A DNA stretch of 64,000 nucleotides, taken from positions 62,001 through 126,000 of the forward strand of contig NZ_LFJJ01000001.1 of assembly GCF_001189365.1 (NCBI RefSeq), read 5' to 3'. The stretch is from Candidatus Burkholderia verschuerenii. Its GTDB lineage: Bacteria; Pseudomonadota; Gammaproteobacteria; Burkholderiales; Burkholderiaceae. The first letter of the stretch is position 1, and every line of letters begins with the position of its first letter. The position numbers and the translations under genes were made by a program. This document shows positions 47,648 to 57,834 of the stretch, piece by piece. The notes beneath the pieces are model-generated. The model ran no database searches and was not told where the DNA came from. It saw only the letters and a list, made by a program, of their open reading frames with translations.

Positions 47648-48136
47648 ATGAAACAGAGGTCGATAGCTGTCGCTTTAGCAATCTCTTTGGTATCTGCAGT
47701 ATATTCTGCGCAAAGCATCGGGGGCGCGTCGGAGCAAGTTTCTGTTGGTACAGTCTCGATTCTGGCTGCGCCCCTTGCCAGCATTGTGGCGAGCGGTCAG
47801 GGAGTAAATCCCAGTGAGGCGGCTTCGGTCGCGGGCATGGGAAGTGTCCTGGTGGTAAAGGGCGTGACGGAGGCTGGTAAAGATGCCGTCGAATTCATCG
47901 CGGATGCGGCAAGCGGCGTGAGCAAGGTGTCGGTGAAAGCCGGGCGCAGTACCGCGCAAGCCGTCGGGTTGTCCGTGGGAACGACAGTGAATGTCGTCGC
48001 TCAATCCACCGGAACGGCATTGGTCGCTTCCGGCAAGTTGTTGGCGTTCATTCCGAATGCTGCAGGCGAGGCACTGCTCCATCATTCCCGCGTTCCCGGA
48101 ACGAGTCCCACGACTCAACAGGAAGCTCAGCAATGA
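47648..48136 (+). CDS. Exported Ala/Val-rich protein of unknown function
   Basis: 162 residues. Signal peptide MKQRSIAVALAISLVSAVYSA; the rest is low in complexity, with many Ala, Val, Ser and Gly. It has hydrophobic stretches (VSVGTVSILAAPLASIVASG, LVASGKLLAFIPNAAGEAL) but no Cys. It precedes and overlaps the DUF2145 gene (ATGA), a pairing that suggests joint function at the envelope. Confidence 0.75.
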   Translation: MKQRSIAVALAISLVSAVYSAQSIGGASEQVSVGTVSILAAPLASIVASGQGVNPSEAASVAGMGSVLVVKGVTEAGKDAVEFIADAASGVSKVSVKAGRSTAQAVGLSVGTTVNVVAQSTGTALVASGKLLAFIPNAAGEALLHHSRVPGTSPTTQQEAQQ

Positions 48137-48936
48137 TCGCGCGTCGGTTGGTTGCTGCGTTGAGCCTGGTCTTCGCTGTTCACGCGAATCCGGCCATTGC
48201 CGGCCAAGGGTGCAGCGAGAAGCCCTTGACAACCGCCACCCTCCAAAGCGCCATGTCGGCCGTTCAGCGCGTGACAGCAGAGCTCGACAAGCGAGGCGTA
48301 CAGGTGGCGGTGCTTGGACGCATCGGACAGGACTTGAGCAAATACGGTCTGCGTTATAGCCATGTCGGCTTTGTCTATCGCGAAGGACCGGATCAACCTT
48401 GGCGAATTGCGCACTTGTTGAACGACTGCGGAAGCAATCGTTCAGACCTGTGGTACGAAGGCGTAGGAAATTTCTTTCTGGACGATCTATTCGCTTATGA
48501 CGCAGTTGTCATGGTGCCGCCGCCCGAGCTATCGCAGCGACTGCTGAGCCGTTTGTCGGATGCCAAGGCGCTTCGCTCGCTTCATGACCCCGATTACAGT
48601 CTCGTTGCTTATCCTTTCTCCACACGTTATGAAAATTCGAATACCTGGGTACTGGAAACCATTGTGGTGAGCTCTGCTAAAGACGCGGTGATTCACAGTC
48701 GAAGCGAGGCCAAGGCCTGGTTGAAGATGACCGGATACCGTCCTTCCGAGTTGGAGATCGGTGCGTTCAACCGACTCGGAGGAAGGATGTTCAAGGCGAA
48801 CGTGGCGTTCGACGACCATCCGAACGATCTTCGCTATAGCGGACGCATTCGCACGGTGACTGCGGATTCGATCGAGCAATTCGTGAAGTCGCGCAACGAA
48901 GGCTGGAGTGTTTTCGAAATCGCGGCGAAGCCGTAA
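48133..48936 (+). CDS. DUF2145 family exported protein
   Basis: 267 residues, signal peptide to about residue 23 (NPAIA), then GQGCSEKP. Conserved blocks GLRYSHVGFVYREGPDQPWRIAHLLNDCGSN and LVAYPFSTRYENSNTW match DUF2145. The H and C residues are reminiscent of an NlpC/P60-like hydrolase, but this is only suggestive. Coupled to the gene upstream. Confidence 0.83.
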   Translation: MIARRLVAALSLVFAVHANPAIAGQGCSEKPLTTATLQSAMSAVQRVTAELDKRGVQVAVLGRIGQDLSKYGLRYSHVGFVYREGPDQPWRIAHLLNDCGSNRSDLWYEGVGNFFLDDLFAYDAVVMVPPPELSQRLLSRLSDAKALRSLHDPDYSLVAYPFSTRYENSNTWVLETIVVSSAKDAVIHSRSEAKAWLKMTGYRPSELEIGAFNRLGGRMFKANVAFDDHPNDLRYSGRIRTVTADSIEQFVKSRNEGWSVFEIAAKP

Positions 48937-48973
48937 GCGCGGAGGTACCTTCTGCATGATAACTTAATGAGCC

Positions 48974-50368
48974 ATGACAGTACGTAAAGGCCGACTCGCT
49001 TGCAGCGCGATTTTGCTCGCGCTTGCTCACGAAGCTTTCGCCGCGACGATCGATTGCAGTCACGCGCGTAATGAAACCGAGACTGCCGTCTGTAACGACG
49101 TAGCGCTGGTTAAGCTTGATATGCAGGCCGCGTCGATGTATGCGCAGTCGACGAAAGACGCGCCCCGTGAACTCGACGCGCTGCGCAGACTCGCTGGCTC
49201 AAGGCACGCGATCTGTGCAATGTAGCGGTCGCCTGCATTTCGCAGCGCTATAGCGAACGCATCGCCGAGTTGGTGCGTAAGCATCGCGACTCGATCGCGT
49301 GGCGGCCTGATGATATCGATCGTGGCGCGCTTCAGGATCTGAAGCGGGCTGTCAACAGCGTGATGATGAGCGAAAAGGAATTTCCGCTCGAGAAGGCGCT
49401 CAATCGATTCGAAATGAAGAAGGGCGTTACGACATTCGGCAGCGAGGGTCGAGATAGGGAAGAGCTGGTGCATCTGCCCTCACGACGCCCGAATGGCGTG
49501 ACTGAGGCCGAGTGGCGGGCGTTGCAGGCATCCGATATCGATGTCGAGGGGACGGCGTCGAGCGCGTTTTTCACGCTCTTGCCAATCGACGGAGAAAAGT
49601 CGCGCGCGCTCGGCATCCTTGCGTACACCGGCGGTACAGGACTGTTCTCGTATCGGTATATGCTCGCGCAACGTGCGGGACGTTTCGTCACTGTGACGAG
49701 TTCACGGCTTTCGCCATCGGTAAGTGGCACCGACGATTCATGGGACACCGCGCTTTATTCGATCAACGATCGCGGGGCCAATCAGTCCGCATATTGGGTC
49801 CGACTGCGCGGCAGAGTATATGCCGCTTACGTTGTGAGCTATTACGGCGAGGACAACGTCTATTTGCTGCGGCCATTGTCAATCGTTGGTAAGGTGCCAA
49901 AGCTGACAATTCGGTATGCGTATCATTTATCCGTGCCGCACATTCAGAAGCGTGATGAGGCGAAGACTGCCATTACGATCGACAACCGCCTTCATGCACA
50001 GCTAGAGGAAGTGGTTCACCGGCTGTCGGCATCCGGGGCGCGGGATCAGAAGGTAAAGCCGGTGTCGTGTCCGGTTCTGCCCGGTGTGAAAGACGAAGAG
50101 CGCGAGCGCTATTCCGACTATGGGCCGGGGCATTATACGATTCGAAATCGTCGGAGATACGAGCGTGCGGGCCGGCGGCAAATGCTACCTCGCGAGACTG
50201 GTGGACTGGTTCGGCGGGTATCGGGCAGGAACAGGCTTGTACGCGGAGATCTGGATCCGCTCTCCCGCCGACGGAGACGAGGAACAGACCTTCAGCGTTG
50301 TCGGCCAGCGCACAGCAACAGCGGTCAGCGCCAGGATCGCCGACGTCGAAGGCGACAACGGGATATAG
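48974..50368 (+). pseudogene. LprI-like exported protein, two frameshifts
   Basis: Frame 1 from 48974: signal peptide, then ATIDCSHARNETETAVCNDVALVKLD, the lysozyme-inhibitor LprI-type (DUF1311) opening. Near 49193 it shifts (deletion) to a frame reading TRWLKARDLCNVAVACISQRY, which finishes the LprI motif and continues about 300 residues. Near 50140 a second shift leads to RFEIVGDTSVRAGGKCYLARLVDWFGGY and TAG/TGA-type end at 50368. As it stands, the middle frame reads into the next gene, so a 741-residue open frame there is an artefact. Confidence 0.75.
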
Positions 50369-50421
50369 TGCCGTGGCCGTTTATTTTACGAACGGTTTTA
50401 CCCGACACACTACGAACTGCG

Positions 50422-51495
50422 ATGCATACCATTCTCGTCATAGGCGGCTACGGATTCTTCGGCAACCGCATTTGTCATGACCTTGCGACGAAAGAAGGCA
50501 TTCGTGTTCTGATCGGCGGACGTGATGCAGCTCGCGCGAAGGTGACTGCGGAGCGGATCGGACTGCCGGCTTCGCATGACGTGGCTGTCGACGCGCGTGC
50601 ACCGGATCTTGCGCCGAGTTTCATTGAAATGGGTGTCAACACCGTGATCCACACGGCCGGCCCGTTTCAAGGGCAGGATTACGGCGTGGCGCGTTCAGCC
50701 ATCGCTGCGGGTGCGAACTACATCGATCTGGCCGACGGACGCGATTTCGTAGCGGGCATCGAAAGCCTCGACGCCGCTGCACGCGAACGCGGTGTATTCG
50801 TCACTAGCGGCGCAAGCTCTTTGCCGGCGCTGTCGTCGGCGATCGTTGACCGCTATCTGGGACGGTTCTCGCGGCTCGATTCGATTCGCCACGGTATCGG
50901 CTCAGGCGCGAGATCGCCGGGGCTTGCGACGATGAAGGGCGTATTTGGTTATTGCGGAAAGCCTTTTCAGCGTCTCGTCGACGGAAGTTGGCAAGGCACG
51001 CACGGTTGGCTCGATATTCAGTGCTATTCGTTTCGCGCGCCGGTCGGCAAACGCTTCCTGAGTAGTTGCGATGTGCCCGATCTGATCCTGTTCCCACGCC
51101 GCTATCCCGCTGTACGCACGGTAACGTTTCATGCCGGGTTCGCGGGTGCGCCAGGGCATCTCGTCGTATGGGCGGCATCGCAACTGGTGCGCATGAAGCT
51201 CGCTCCCAGCATCCGGCCGCTAGCGGCCCCTTTGCATGCAGTAAGCCGTTGGCTGGAGCCTTTCGTGAGCGACAAGGGCGCGATGTTCGTATCGTTGGAA
51301 GGAATCGGTCTCGACGGCAAGCCACTGAAACTCGATTGGCATCTCGTGGCCTCCAACAATCATGGGCCGCACATTCCATGCGGTGCCGCTATCGCGCTTG
51401 GGCGGAAGCTGGCGCGCGGAGACGCGCTGCCGCATGGCGCCACGCCATGCGTCGGCTTGCTAAGCGTTGAAGACTACCTCTTTGCAGGGTTATGA
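50422..51495 (+). CDS. Saccharopine dehydrogenase-like NAD(P)-binding oxidoreductase
   Basis: 357 residues starting MHTILVIGGYGFFGNRICHDL, a dinucleotide-binding GxGxxG-type loop, then IGGRDAARAK and VIHTAGPFQGQDYGVARSAIAAGANYIDLADGRDF, the saccharopine dehydrogenase family core. The substrate is unknown. I begin at ATG 50422 although the frame is open far upstream; that part is out-of-frame LprI-like sequence. Confidence 0.85.
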   Translation: MHTILVIGGYGFFGNRICHDLATKEGIRVLIGGRDAARAKVTAERIGLPASHDVAVDARAPDLAPSFIEMGVNTVIHTAGPFQGQDYGVARSAIAAGANYIDLADGRDFVAGIESLDAAARERGVFVTSGASSLPALSSAIVDRYLGRFSRLDSIRHGIGSGARSPGLATMKGVFGYCGKPFQRLVDGSWQGTHGWLDIQCYSFRAPVGKRFLSSCDVPDLILFPRRYPAVRTVTFHAGFAGAPGHLVVWAASQLVRMKLAPSIRPLAAPLHAVSRWLEPFVSDKGAMFVSLEGIGLDGKPLKLDWHLVASNNHGPHIPCGAAIALGRKLARGDALPHGATPCVGLLSVEDYLFAGL

Positions 51496-51513
51496 CGTAA
51501 AAGAAATCGCCGC

Positions 51514-51984
51514 ATGAACAGCTATCTCCTCCTCAAATGGCTTCACGTTCTCGTATCGACCATTCTGTTCGGCACGGGAATCGGCATAGCATTCTTTAAA
51601 TGGGTCACTGATCGTACCGGCGACGTAAGGGCGATTCGCATCGTAATGGAACGCACCGTGATGGCCGACTGGATTTTCACGACGCCGGCAGTCATCCTGC
51701 AACCGCTGACCGGTGTAGGTCTTGCGAGACTCGCCGGATATGACATGTTTGACGGATGGGTGCTCTACGCGATTGCGCTCTACGCGTTCGCTGGCTGCTG
51801 TTGGATTCCCGTTGTATGGCTCCAGATACGCATGCGCGAAATTGCGCGTAACGCCGATGCTGCGCGCTCGCCGCTCCCGCGCGAGTACTGGCGGCATGCG
51901 AGCGTATGGTTCTGGCTGGGCATTCCGGCATTCACTGCACTGGTCGGTGTTTATTGGTTGATGGTGCTCAAGCCGACCATATAG
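51514..51984 (+). CDS. DUF2269 family integral membrane protein
   Basis: 156 residues with four membrane helices (about 4-24, 50-70, 80-102, 130-150). LLLKWLHVLVSTILFGTGIG and WIFTTPAVILQPLTG match DUF2269. Function unknown. It starts 18 bp after the saccharopine-dehydrogenase-like gene and is likely co-transcribed. Confidence 0.87.
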   Translation: MNSYLLLKWLHVLVSTILFGTGIGIAFFKWVTDRTGDVRAIRIVMERTVMADWIFTTPAVILQPLTGVGLARLAGYDMFDGWVLYAIALYAFAGCCWIPVVWLQIRMREIARNADAARSPLPREYWRHASVWFWLGIPAFTALVGVYWLMVLKPTI

Positions 51985-52020
51985 AGGTAGCCGGATCGAG
52001 CACCGAACTCACCACGAAAC

Positions 52021-53316
52021 TCACCGATCCGCCAAATCCGCCGAAATCGCCCGCACCGCAAACGCGCCGATCACCATAAACACCGCAACCGCATACAACC
52101 CGATGCTGTTGTTATGCGTCGTCACGTTGAGCCAGCCGACCATATAAGGCGACACGAAGCCCGCGAGATTGCCCACGCAATTGATGCCTGCAATTCCCGC
52201 CGCTGCCGACGTGCCCGCGAGAAACGCCGCCGGAATGCCCCAGAACAGCGACAGCGCCGACAGAATGCCCGCCGCCACCGACAGCGCGATCACCGCCAAC
52301 ACCGGCTGATGGCCCACGTAACCGCTCGCCGCGAAGCCGATCGCGCCGATCACCAGCGCCACCGAAAAGTGCATGCGTCGCGAGCGGAACTTGTCCGCGC
52401 TCATGCCCGTGAGAATGATCGCGGGAATCGCGACGACATACGGAATCGCCGACAGCCAGCCGATTACTTCGACATTCGTCAGCCCGCTGTCCTTGATGAT
52501 CGACGGCAGCCAGAAGCTGATGCCGTACAGCCCGATGATCTGGCAGAAATACACGCCGCACAGTTTCCAGATGTTCTTGTCGGACAGGAACGCGCTCGCG
52601 TTGTGATGCGTGGTCTTGTCCGCTTCCCTCACGTTCGACGGCGTGAGTCACCAGACGTTTTTCGTCGTCGGTGAGCCATTTGGCGAGCATCGGTTTATCG
52701 ACCATCACGAACAGTACGAAGAAGCCGACGATCAGCGCGGGTATCGCTTCGATCAGAAACAGCCATTGCCACGCGGCCATCACGCCCGAATGCTTGAACG
52801 ACGAAAGAATCCATCCCGACAGCGGACCGCCGACGATACCCGCAAGCGGAATCGCGATGTAATACACGCCGTAGGCAAAGCCGCGTTTTTTCGCCGGAAA
52901 CCAGTACGTGAGATACAGCATGATCCCCGGCGAGAAACCCGCTTCCGCAACGCCGAGCAGAAAGCGCACGATATAGAACTGAAACGGCGTCTTCACGACA
53001 AGCGTGAGCGCGGAACCCACGTAATCATGATGCGCGCAATCCATCGCCGCGCGCCGACGCGATGCAAGATCAAATTACTTTGGACTTCGAAGATAAAATA
53101 TCCGATGAAGAATATGCCTGCGCCGAGCCCATATACGGCATCGGAAAAGCCGATATCGGACAGCATCTGCAGCTTGGCAAAGCCTACATTGACGCGATCC
53201 AGATAATTGCAGAGATAGCAGAGCACGATAAACGGCATGATGCGCCACGTGATCCTGCGATAGACATCCGAGCTGCCGCTCTGCGCGACACCCAACGTTT
53301 CGCTGATTTGGCTCAT
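52021..53316 (-). pseudogene. MFS transporter (anion:cation symporter type), two frameshifts
   Basis: Three consecutive frames make one twelve-helix carrier of about 430 residues: 53316 to about 53015 (ITWRIMPFIVLCYLCNYLDRVNVGFAKLQM), then to about 52627 (FYIVRFLLGVAEAGFSPGIMLYLTYWFP), then to 52021 (KNIWKLCGVYFCQIIGLYGISFWLP). The joins lie in short runs (AACCC near 53014-53018; CCC at 52626-52628). It resembles phthalate/tartrate/galactarate-type permeases. Non-functional if the lesions are real. It starts 97 bp behind the SAF oxidoreductase, likely its partner. Confidence 0.87.
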
Positions 53317-53412
53317 GTCTCCTCCGTCGCCCTTTGCCGGGCGTTGAAAGTGCTAAAACGCCCGCGTGGTCTGTGTGACGCGAGCGCAATGGAATCGAAT
53401 GGCGTGCATCGC

Positions 53413-54790
53413 TCAGCTTGCGAGCTTCTGCACCTCGAGCTTCATCTCCGCACGGAACAGGTCTTCCATCTCGCGACGCACGCGCACCGCTTCCTTGCCT
53501 GCGTCGAAAGCGACATCGCTCCAGCGCACGGGCTGGCCCGCGGCGACCGGCCGTTGCAGAACCATGTTGTGCGCGAGACCGATCGGCAATGCGCCTTGCA
53601 CGAGCGAATCGGCGGCGGGCATCAGCTTGCCGTAGACCGTGTGGCCGCCTTCGCCATCGAGCTTTTCGCCGGGGCGCAGATCGCGCTTGGCGGTGGCGGC
53701 GACATCGCCATGAAAGCCCGTCGTCGCGCCCGTCGCTTCGCCGCGCACCGCGATGCTCGCGATCGACACGCCCAATTCCAGACCGATCAGGTGATACGGC
53801 TTGTACATCGCGGCGTAGCGTCCCGAGGAGTCGGTCTTGAGGCCATATTGTGCGAAGCAGTCGCGCACGTAATCGGTTGGCGCTTCGAACACGGCATAGA
53901 CGCCCCAGCGCAGATCGCGAAACACGGGACGTCCGTCGCATTCGAGCGAAGACACCACCTCCACGCTGCCACGATGCGGCAGGATGCCGCCATCGGATGC
54001 GGGCTTGAGCAACTGCGGCAAGTCGTCGGTCGACGCCGCATGCGGGGAACGCGAGTCCATCGACGGGCGGACGCAGGTCGCATGCGTTCGATACGGCCGC
54101 CATTTCCAGCGCGGATTTCGTGCCGTCGAGAAACGAGTTGAACATCTGCGCGTTGAAGTCGCCGGAGTTCACTTGCTCATCGGTGAAGCCGTAGTGGCTC
54201 CATACGGTATCCGGCGTCGACTAGTGATAGATGGGCAGATACTTCGTGCCCTTGCCCGCGCAAATCACTTCCATGCCGATGGTGCGCGCCCAGTCCACGA
54301 TCTCCGCGATCAGCGCGGGCTGATTGCCCGATGCCATCGAATAGAGAATGCCGGCTTCCTGCGCGCGTCGCGCGAGCAGCGGACCGGCGAGCACATCGGC
54401 TTCGACATTGACCATCACGATATGCTTGCGATGCTTGCAGCACAGCAGCGCGTGATGAATGCCCGCGGCAGGACTGCCCGTTGCATCGATGACGATATCG
54501 ACGTGGTCGCTTGCGATCATTGCATCGGCATCGTCGGTGATATAGGTCGAGCCTTGCGCGATGGCTTCGTTCCACGAACGCGCGGCATAACGTGCTTCTT
54601 CCCAGCCCACGCGCTTGAGCGATGCACGCGCGCGATCGGGCGACAGATCGGCCACGCCGACGAGATGTATGCCTGGCGTGCGCGGCGCTTGCGAGAGATA
54701 CATCGAACCGAACTTGCCCGCGCCGATCAGACCGACCTTCACCGGTTTGCCTTCCTGCGCGCGTGCCTTGAGTTTCGCGATGAGCGACAT
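53413..54790 (-). pseudogene. SAF-domain NAD(P)-dependent oxidoreductase, amber stop plus frameshift
   Basis: From ATG 54790: MSLIAKLKARAQEGKPVKVG, then the Rossmann loop VKVGLIGAGKFGSMYL and VDIVIDATGSPAAGIHHALL, to KYLPIYH and TAG at 54221-54223. The frame continues unbroken as STPDTVWSHYGFTDEQVNSGDFN. Near 54065-54067 an extra base in CCC (coding strand) breaks the frame, which resumes SMDSRSPHAASTDDLPQLLKP. The SAF domain follows (AKRDLRPGEKLDGEGGHTVYGKLMP). Probably sugar-acid catabolism with the adjacent MFS carrier. Two independent lesions argue for a true pseudogene. Confidence 0.85.
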
Positions 54791-54948
54791 GCTGTTTGTC
54801 TCCTGTCTTCCGGATTTATACGGAGTGTTATGACGAATGCCGTGCGACATTCGCGTGACCCGTTTCATGCAGGGTTGAAGAGCACGATAGCAGCGAGGTT
54901 CTTGCAATAGAATGGGCAAAACCACAATCGCTCTGTGCAAAAATCCCC

Positions 54949-55842
54949 ATGCGTGGCTTCGACTGGGACGACATTCAGGCATTCCTCGCCATCTCGCGTG
55001 CAGGCCGGCTCACCGTGGCCGCGCAGCAAATGGGCGTCGATCATTCGACACTGAGTCGACGCGTCGCCGCGCTCGAAGCGGCGCTCGGCGTGAAGCTCTT
55101 CGATCGCAGTTCGCTAGGGTTTGTCCTGACGCCCGAAGGCGAGCGCGTATTGAGCGATGCGGAAAGCATGGAGAGCCTTGCGCTACGCATGCGTCATCGT
55201 CTGGACGATGCATCGATCGGGCTGACGGGCAGCGTGCGCATCGGCACGCCGGAGGGATTCGGCACGTATTTTCTGGCGCCGCGCATCGCGCAACTTTCAT
55301 CGGCGCATCCGAACCTCGAAATCGAACTGATCGCGAATCCGCGCATGTTCAGTCTGTCGAAACGCGAAGCCGATCTCGCCGTTTCGATGACGCGGCCCGC
55401 TCAAGGTCGGGTCTACGCGCACAAGCTCACGGACTACGCGTTGGGCGTGTATGCATCGAAGGAATATCTGACGAAGCATCGGAAGATTGCGACGCGGCGC
55501 GATCTGCTTGCGCATCCGTGGGTCGGTTATGTCGAAGATCAGATGTGGTCGGCGGAGTTGAACTATCTGCCGCAAATTTCCAATACGCTCGTGCCGACCA
55601 TTCGCATTTCCAACGTGATCAGTCAGGCGGCCGCGGTATCGGGCGGCGTGGGACTCGGCGTGTTGCCGTGTTTCATCGCACACACCGAACCGAATCTCGT
55701 GCGGCTGTTTCGCGATGAGATTGCGTTGTCGCGATCGTACTGGCTCGTCACGCTTGCCGAAACGCGCGATGTCGCTCGCGTGCGCTTGCTCGCGGACTTC
55801 ATTCGCGAAGAATGCGCGGGCGACTGGTTCCTGCACGATTGA
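54949..55842 (+). CDS. LysR-type transcriptional regulator
   Basis: 297 residues. The helix-turn-helix DIQAFLAISRAGRLTVAAQQMGVDHSTLSRRVAALEAALGVKLFDR is standard; the effector-binding domain has GSVRIGTPEGFGTYFLAP. It diverges from the broken SAF oxidoreductase/MFS unit (158 bp apart), the usual arrangement for a regulator and its target, and precedes phnC by 111 bp on the same strand. Confidence 0.92.
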   Translation: MRGFDWDDIQAFLAISRAGRLTVAAQQMGVDHSTLSRRVAALEAALGVKLFDRSSLGFVLTPEGERVLSDAESMESLALRMRHRLDDASIGLTGSVRIGTPEGFGTYFLAPRIAQLSSAHPNLEIELIANPRMFSLSKREADLAVSMTRPAQGRVYAHKLTDYALGVYASKEYLTKHRKIATRRDLLAHPWVGYVEDQMWSAELNYLPQISNTLVPTIRISNVISQAAAVSGGVGLGVLPCFIAHTEPNLVRLFRDEIALSRSYWLVTLAETRDVARVRLLADFIREECAGDWFLHD

Positions 55843-55866
55843 TTCGAACCGACTAGTAATCTATTC

Positions 55867-55878
55867 ATCTAGACGTCT
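55867..55878. promoter_or_regulatory. Candidate PhnF operator before phnC
   Basis: ATCTAGACGTCT, 76 bp before the phnC ATG. The segment ATCTAGAC differs at one base from GTCTAGAC before phnG, and matches the GTMTAKAC pattern of HutC-subfamily GntR operators except for that base. Confidence 0.45.
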
Positions 55879-55953
55879 CATCAGCGTCACTGTCTCGTCA
55901 TGTTGGCTTCCTAGAATCACCCTCACGTTTTCAGCGCGCTTACCGAGGGAGCT

Positions 55954-56805
55954 ATGGACGCAATTCGCATCGAGCGTCTCACCAAGACGTTCAGGAACGG
56001 CCGCAAGGCGCTCGACTCGGTCGACCTGCGTGTGCAGGAAGGCGAGATGGTCGCGCTGATCGGCGCATCGGGTTCGGGCAAATCGACTTTGCTGCGTCAT
56101 ATCGCGGGCTTTACGGCTTCCGACCCCGCGCCGTCGCATGTCACGCTGCTCGGCCGCCCGATTCAGCAGAACGGCAAGATCGTGCGCGAAGTGCGTCCGA
56201 TCCGTCGCGATGTGGCATTCGTGTTTCAGCAATTCAATCTCGTGGGACGTCTGTCGGTGATCACCAATGTGCTCATCGGCGCGTTGTCGCTGGTGCCGTT
56301 GTGGCGTCGTCTGAGCGGGCATTTTCCGCGCGGCGAACGCACGCTCGCGCTGGATTCGCTCGACGCGATGGGCATCGGCGAACACGCCTATGAGCGCGCC
56401 AGCAATCTCTCCGGCGGACAACAGCAGCGCGCGGCATTGGCGCGTGCACTCGTGCAGCGTGCGCGTATCGTGCTGGCGGATGAACCGATTGCATCGCTCG
56501 ATCCCGAATCCGCGCGACGCGTGATGGAACTGATGCAGACGCTCAATCGCGAGCACAAGCTCACGGTGATCGTGTCGCTGCATCAGATCGATGTCGCGAT
56601 GAAATACTGCGCGCGCACCGTTGCGTTGCACGATGGCCGCGTGGTGTTCGACGGCGCATCCGACAAGCTCACGCCCGCCGTGCTGCTCGATCTCTATGGA
56701 ACCGCCGCGACCGAGTTGCTGACGCCCGACGTCGCCGAATCGAAGCCGTCGATGCGCGCTCAATCCGCCTCATTTGCTTCCGTGGCATCGGCCGCAAGCT
56801 CCTGA
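55954..56805 (+). CDS. phnC: Phosphonate ABC transporter ATP-binding protein PhnC
   Basis: 283 residues. Walker [10 protein letters not shown] near 38-46, Q-loop [12 protein letters not shown], signature [15 protein letters not shown] near 150, Walker [35 protein letters not shown] and the late H-loop (VSLHQID) match PhnC. The C-terminus carries a Ser/Ala-rich extension of about 25 residues. First gene of phnCDE. Confidence 0.96.
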   Translation: MDAIRIERLTKTFRNGRKALDSVDLRVQEGEMVALIGASGSGKSTLLRHIAGFTASDPAPSHVTLLGRPIQQNGKIVREVRPIRRDVAFVFQQFNLVGRLSVITNVLIGALSLVPLWRRLSGHFPRGERTLALDSLDAMGIGEHAYERASNLSGGQQQRAALARALVQRARIVLADEPIASLDPESARRVMELMQTLNREHKLTVIVSLHQIDVAMKYCARTVALHDGRVVFDGASDKLTPAVLLDLYGTAATELLTPDVAESKPSMRAQSASFASVASAASS

Positions 56806-56838
56806 ACCTCCACGTTCAATTCACTTCTGGAATTCATC

Positions 56839-57834
56839 ATGAAAGCAGCCCGTTATGTTCTGGCTGGCGCCGCGCTCGCGTCATGCATTCTGACTCAGAC
56901 GGTTCATGCCGAAACGCTCAGCTTCGGCATCATCTCGACGGACTCTTCCTCGGCGCTCAAGCAGCGCTGGCAACCGCTGATCGACGATCTCAACAAGCAG
57001 ACCGGTCTAGACGTGAAGGCGTATTTCGCAACCGATTACGCGGGCATTATTGAAGCGATGCGCTTCAACAAGGTGCAGATCGGCTTCTTCGGCAATGCAT
57101 CCGCGATCGAAGCGGTCGACCGCAGCAACGGCGAAGTCTTCGCGAAGGTGAAGTACAAGAATGGCGAGGCGGGTTATTACCCGCTGCTCATCACCAACTC
57201 GGACAGCAAGTGGAAGTCGCTCGATCAGGTGCTGAAAAACACGAAGGAAGTCAACCTCGGTTTCGGCGATCCGAATTCGACCTCGGGCACGCTGGTGCCT
57301 TCGTATTATCTGTTCGCCAAGAACGGCATCAATGCGAAGACGGCGTTCAAGAGCGTGCTGCCGTCGAGCCACGAAGCGAACATGCTCGCGGTGATCAACG
57401 ACAAGGTGGATGTCGCGACCAACAACACCGACATGCTCGACATAATCCGCACGCAGAAGCCGCAGTTGTATCCGAAGGTGCGCGTGCTGTGGAAGTCGCC
57501 GCTGATTCCGTCGGATCCGCTCGTGTATCGCCGTGACTTGCCGCAAGCGACCAAGGACAAGCTGCGCAACTTCTTCGATCATTACGCCGAGAAAGATCTG
57601 CACGAGCAGCAGATCGTCAACGCGATCTCCGGTTATTCGGGCTTCGCGGATTTGTCGGATGCGCAACTCGTGCCGATCCGTCAGATGGCGCTGTTCCAGA
57701 AGAAGCAGCAAGTGCAGAACGATGCGCATCTCGACGACGCCGACAAGCGCTCGCAAATCGCCGCGCTCGATCAGAAGATCGCGGCGCTCGACAATGCCCA
57801 AACGGCGACACAAACCCAAGCGGCGGCGAAGTAA
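56839..57834 (+). CDS. phnD: Phosphonate-binding periplasmic protein PhnD
   Basis: 331 residues with signal peptide MKAARYVLAGAALASCILTQ to about VHA (residue 24). The body has the PhnD blocks LSFGIISTDSSSALKQRWQPLIDDL, YAGIIEAMRFNKVQIGFFG, and NLGFGDPNSTSGTLVPSYYLF. It delivers phosphonates to PhnE/PhnC. It ends directly before the phnE ATG (TAAATG). Confidence 0.96.
   Translation: MKAARYVLAGAALASCILTQTVHAETLSFGIISTDSSSALKQRWQPLIDDLNKQTGLDVKAYFATDYAGIIEAMRFNKVQIGFFGNASAIEAVDRSNGEVFAKVKYKNGEAGYYPLLITNSDSKWKSLDQVLKNTKEVNLGFGDPNSTSGTLVPSYYLFAKNGINAKTAFKSVLPSSHEANMLAVINDKVDVATNNTDMLDIIRTQKPQLYPKVRVLWKSPLIPSDPLVYRRDLPQATKDKLRNFFDHYAEKDLHEQQIVNAISGYSGFADLSDAQLVPIRQMALFQKKQQVQNDAHLDDADKRSQIAALDQKIAALDNAQTATQTQAAAK

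Noticed and set aside
49270-51495. A 741-codon open frame on the plus strand
   Set aside because: It joins out-of-frame LprI-like sequence to the saccharopine-dehydrogenase-like gene; the true gene starts at 50422.
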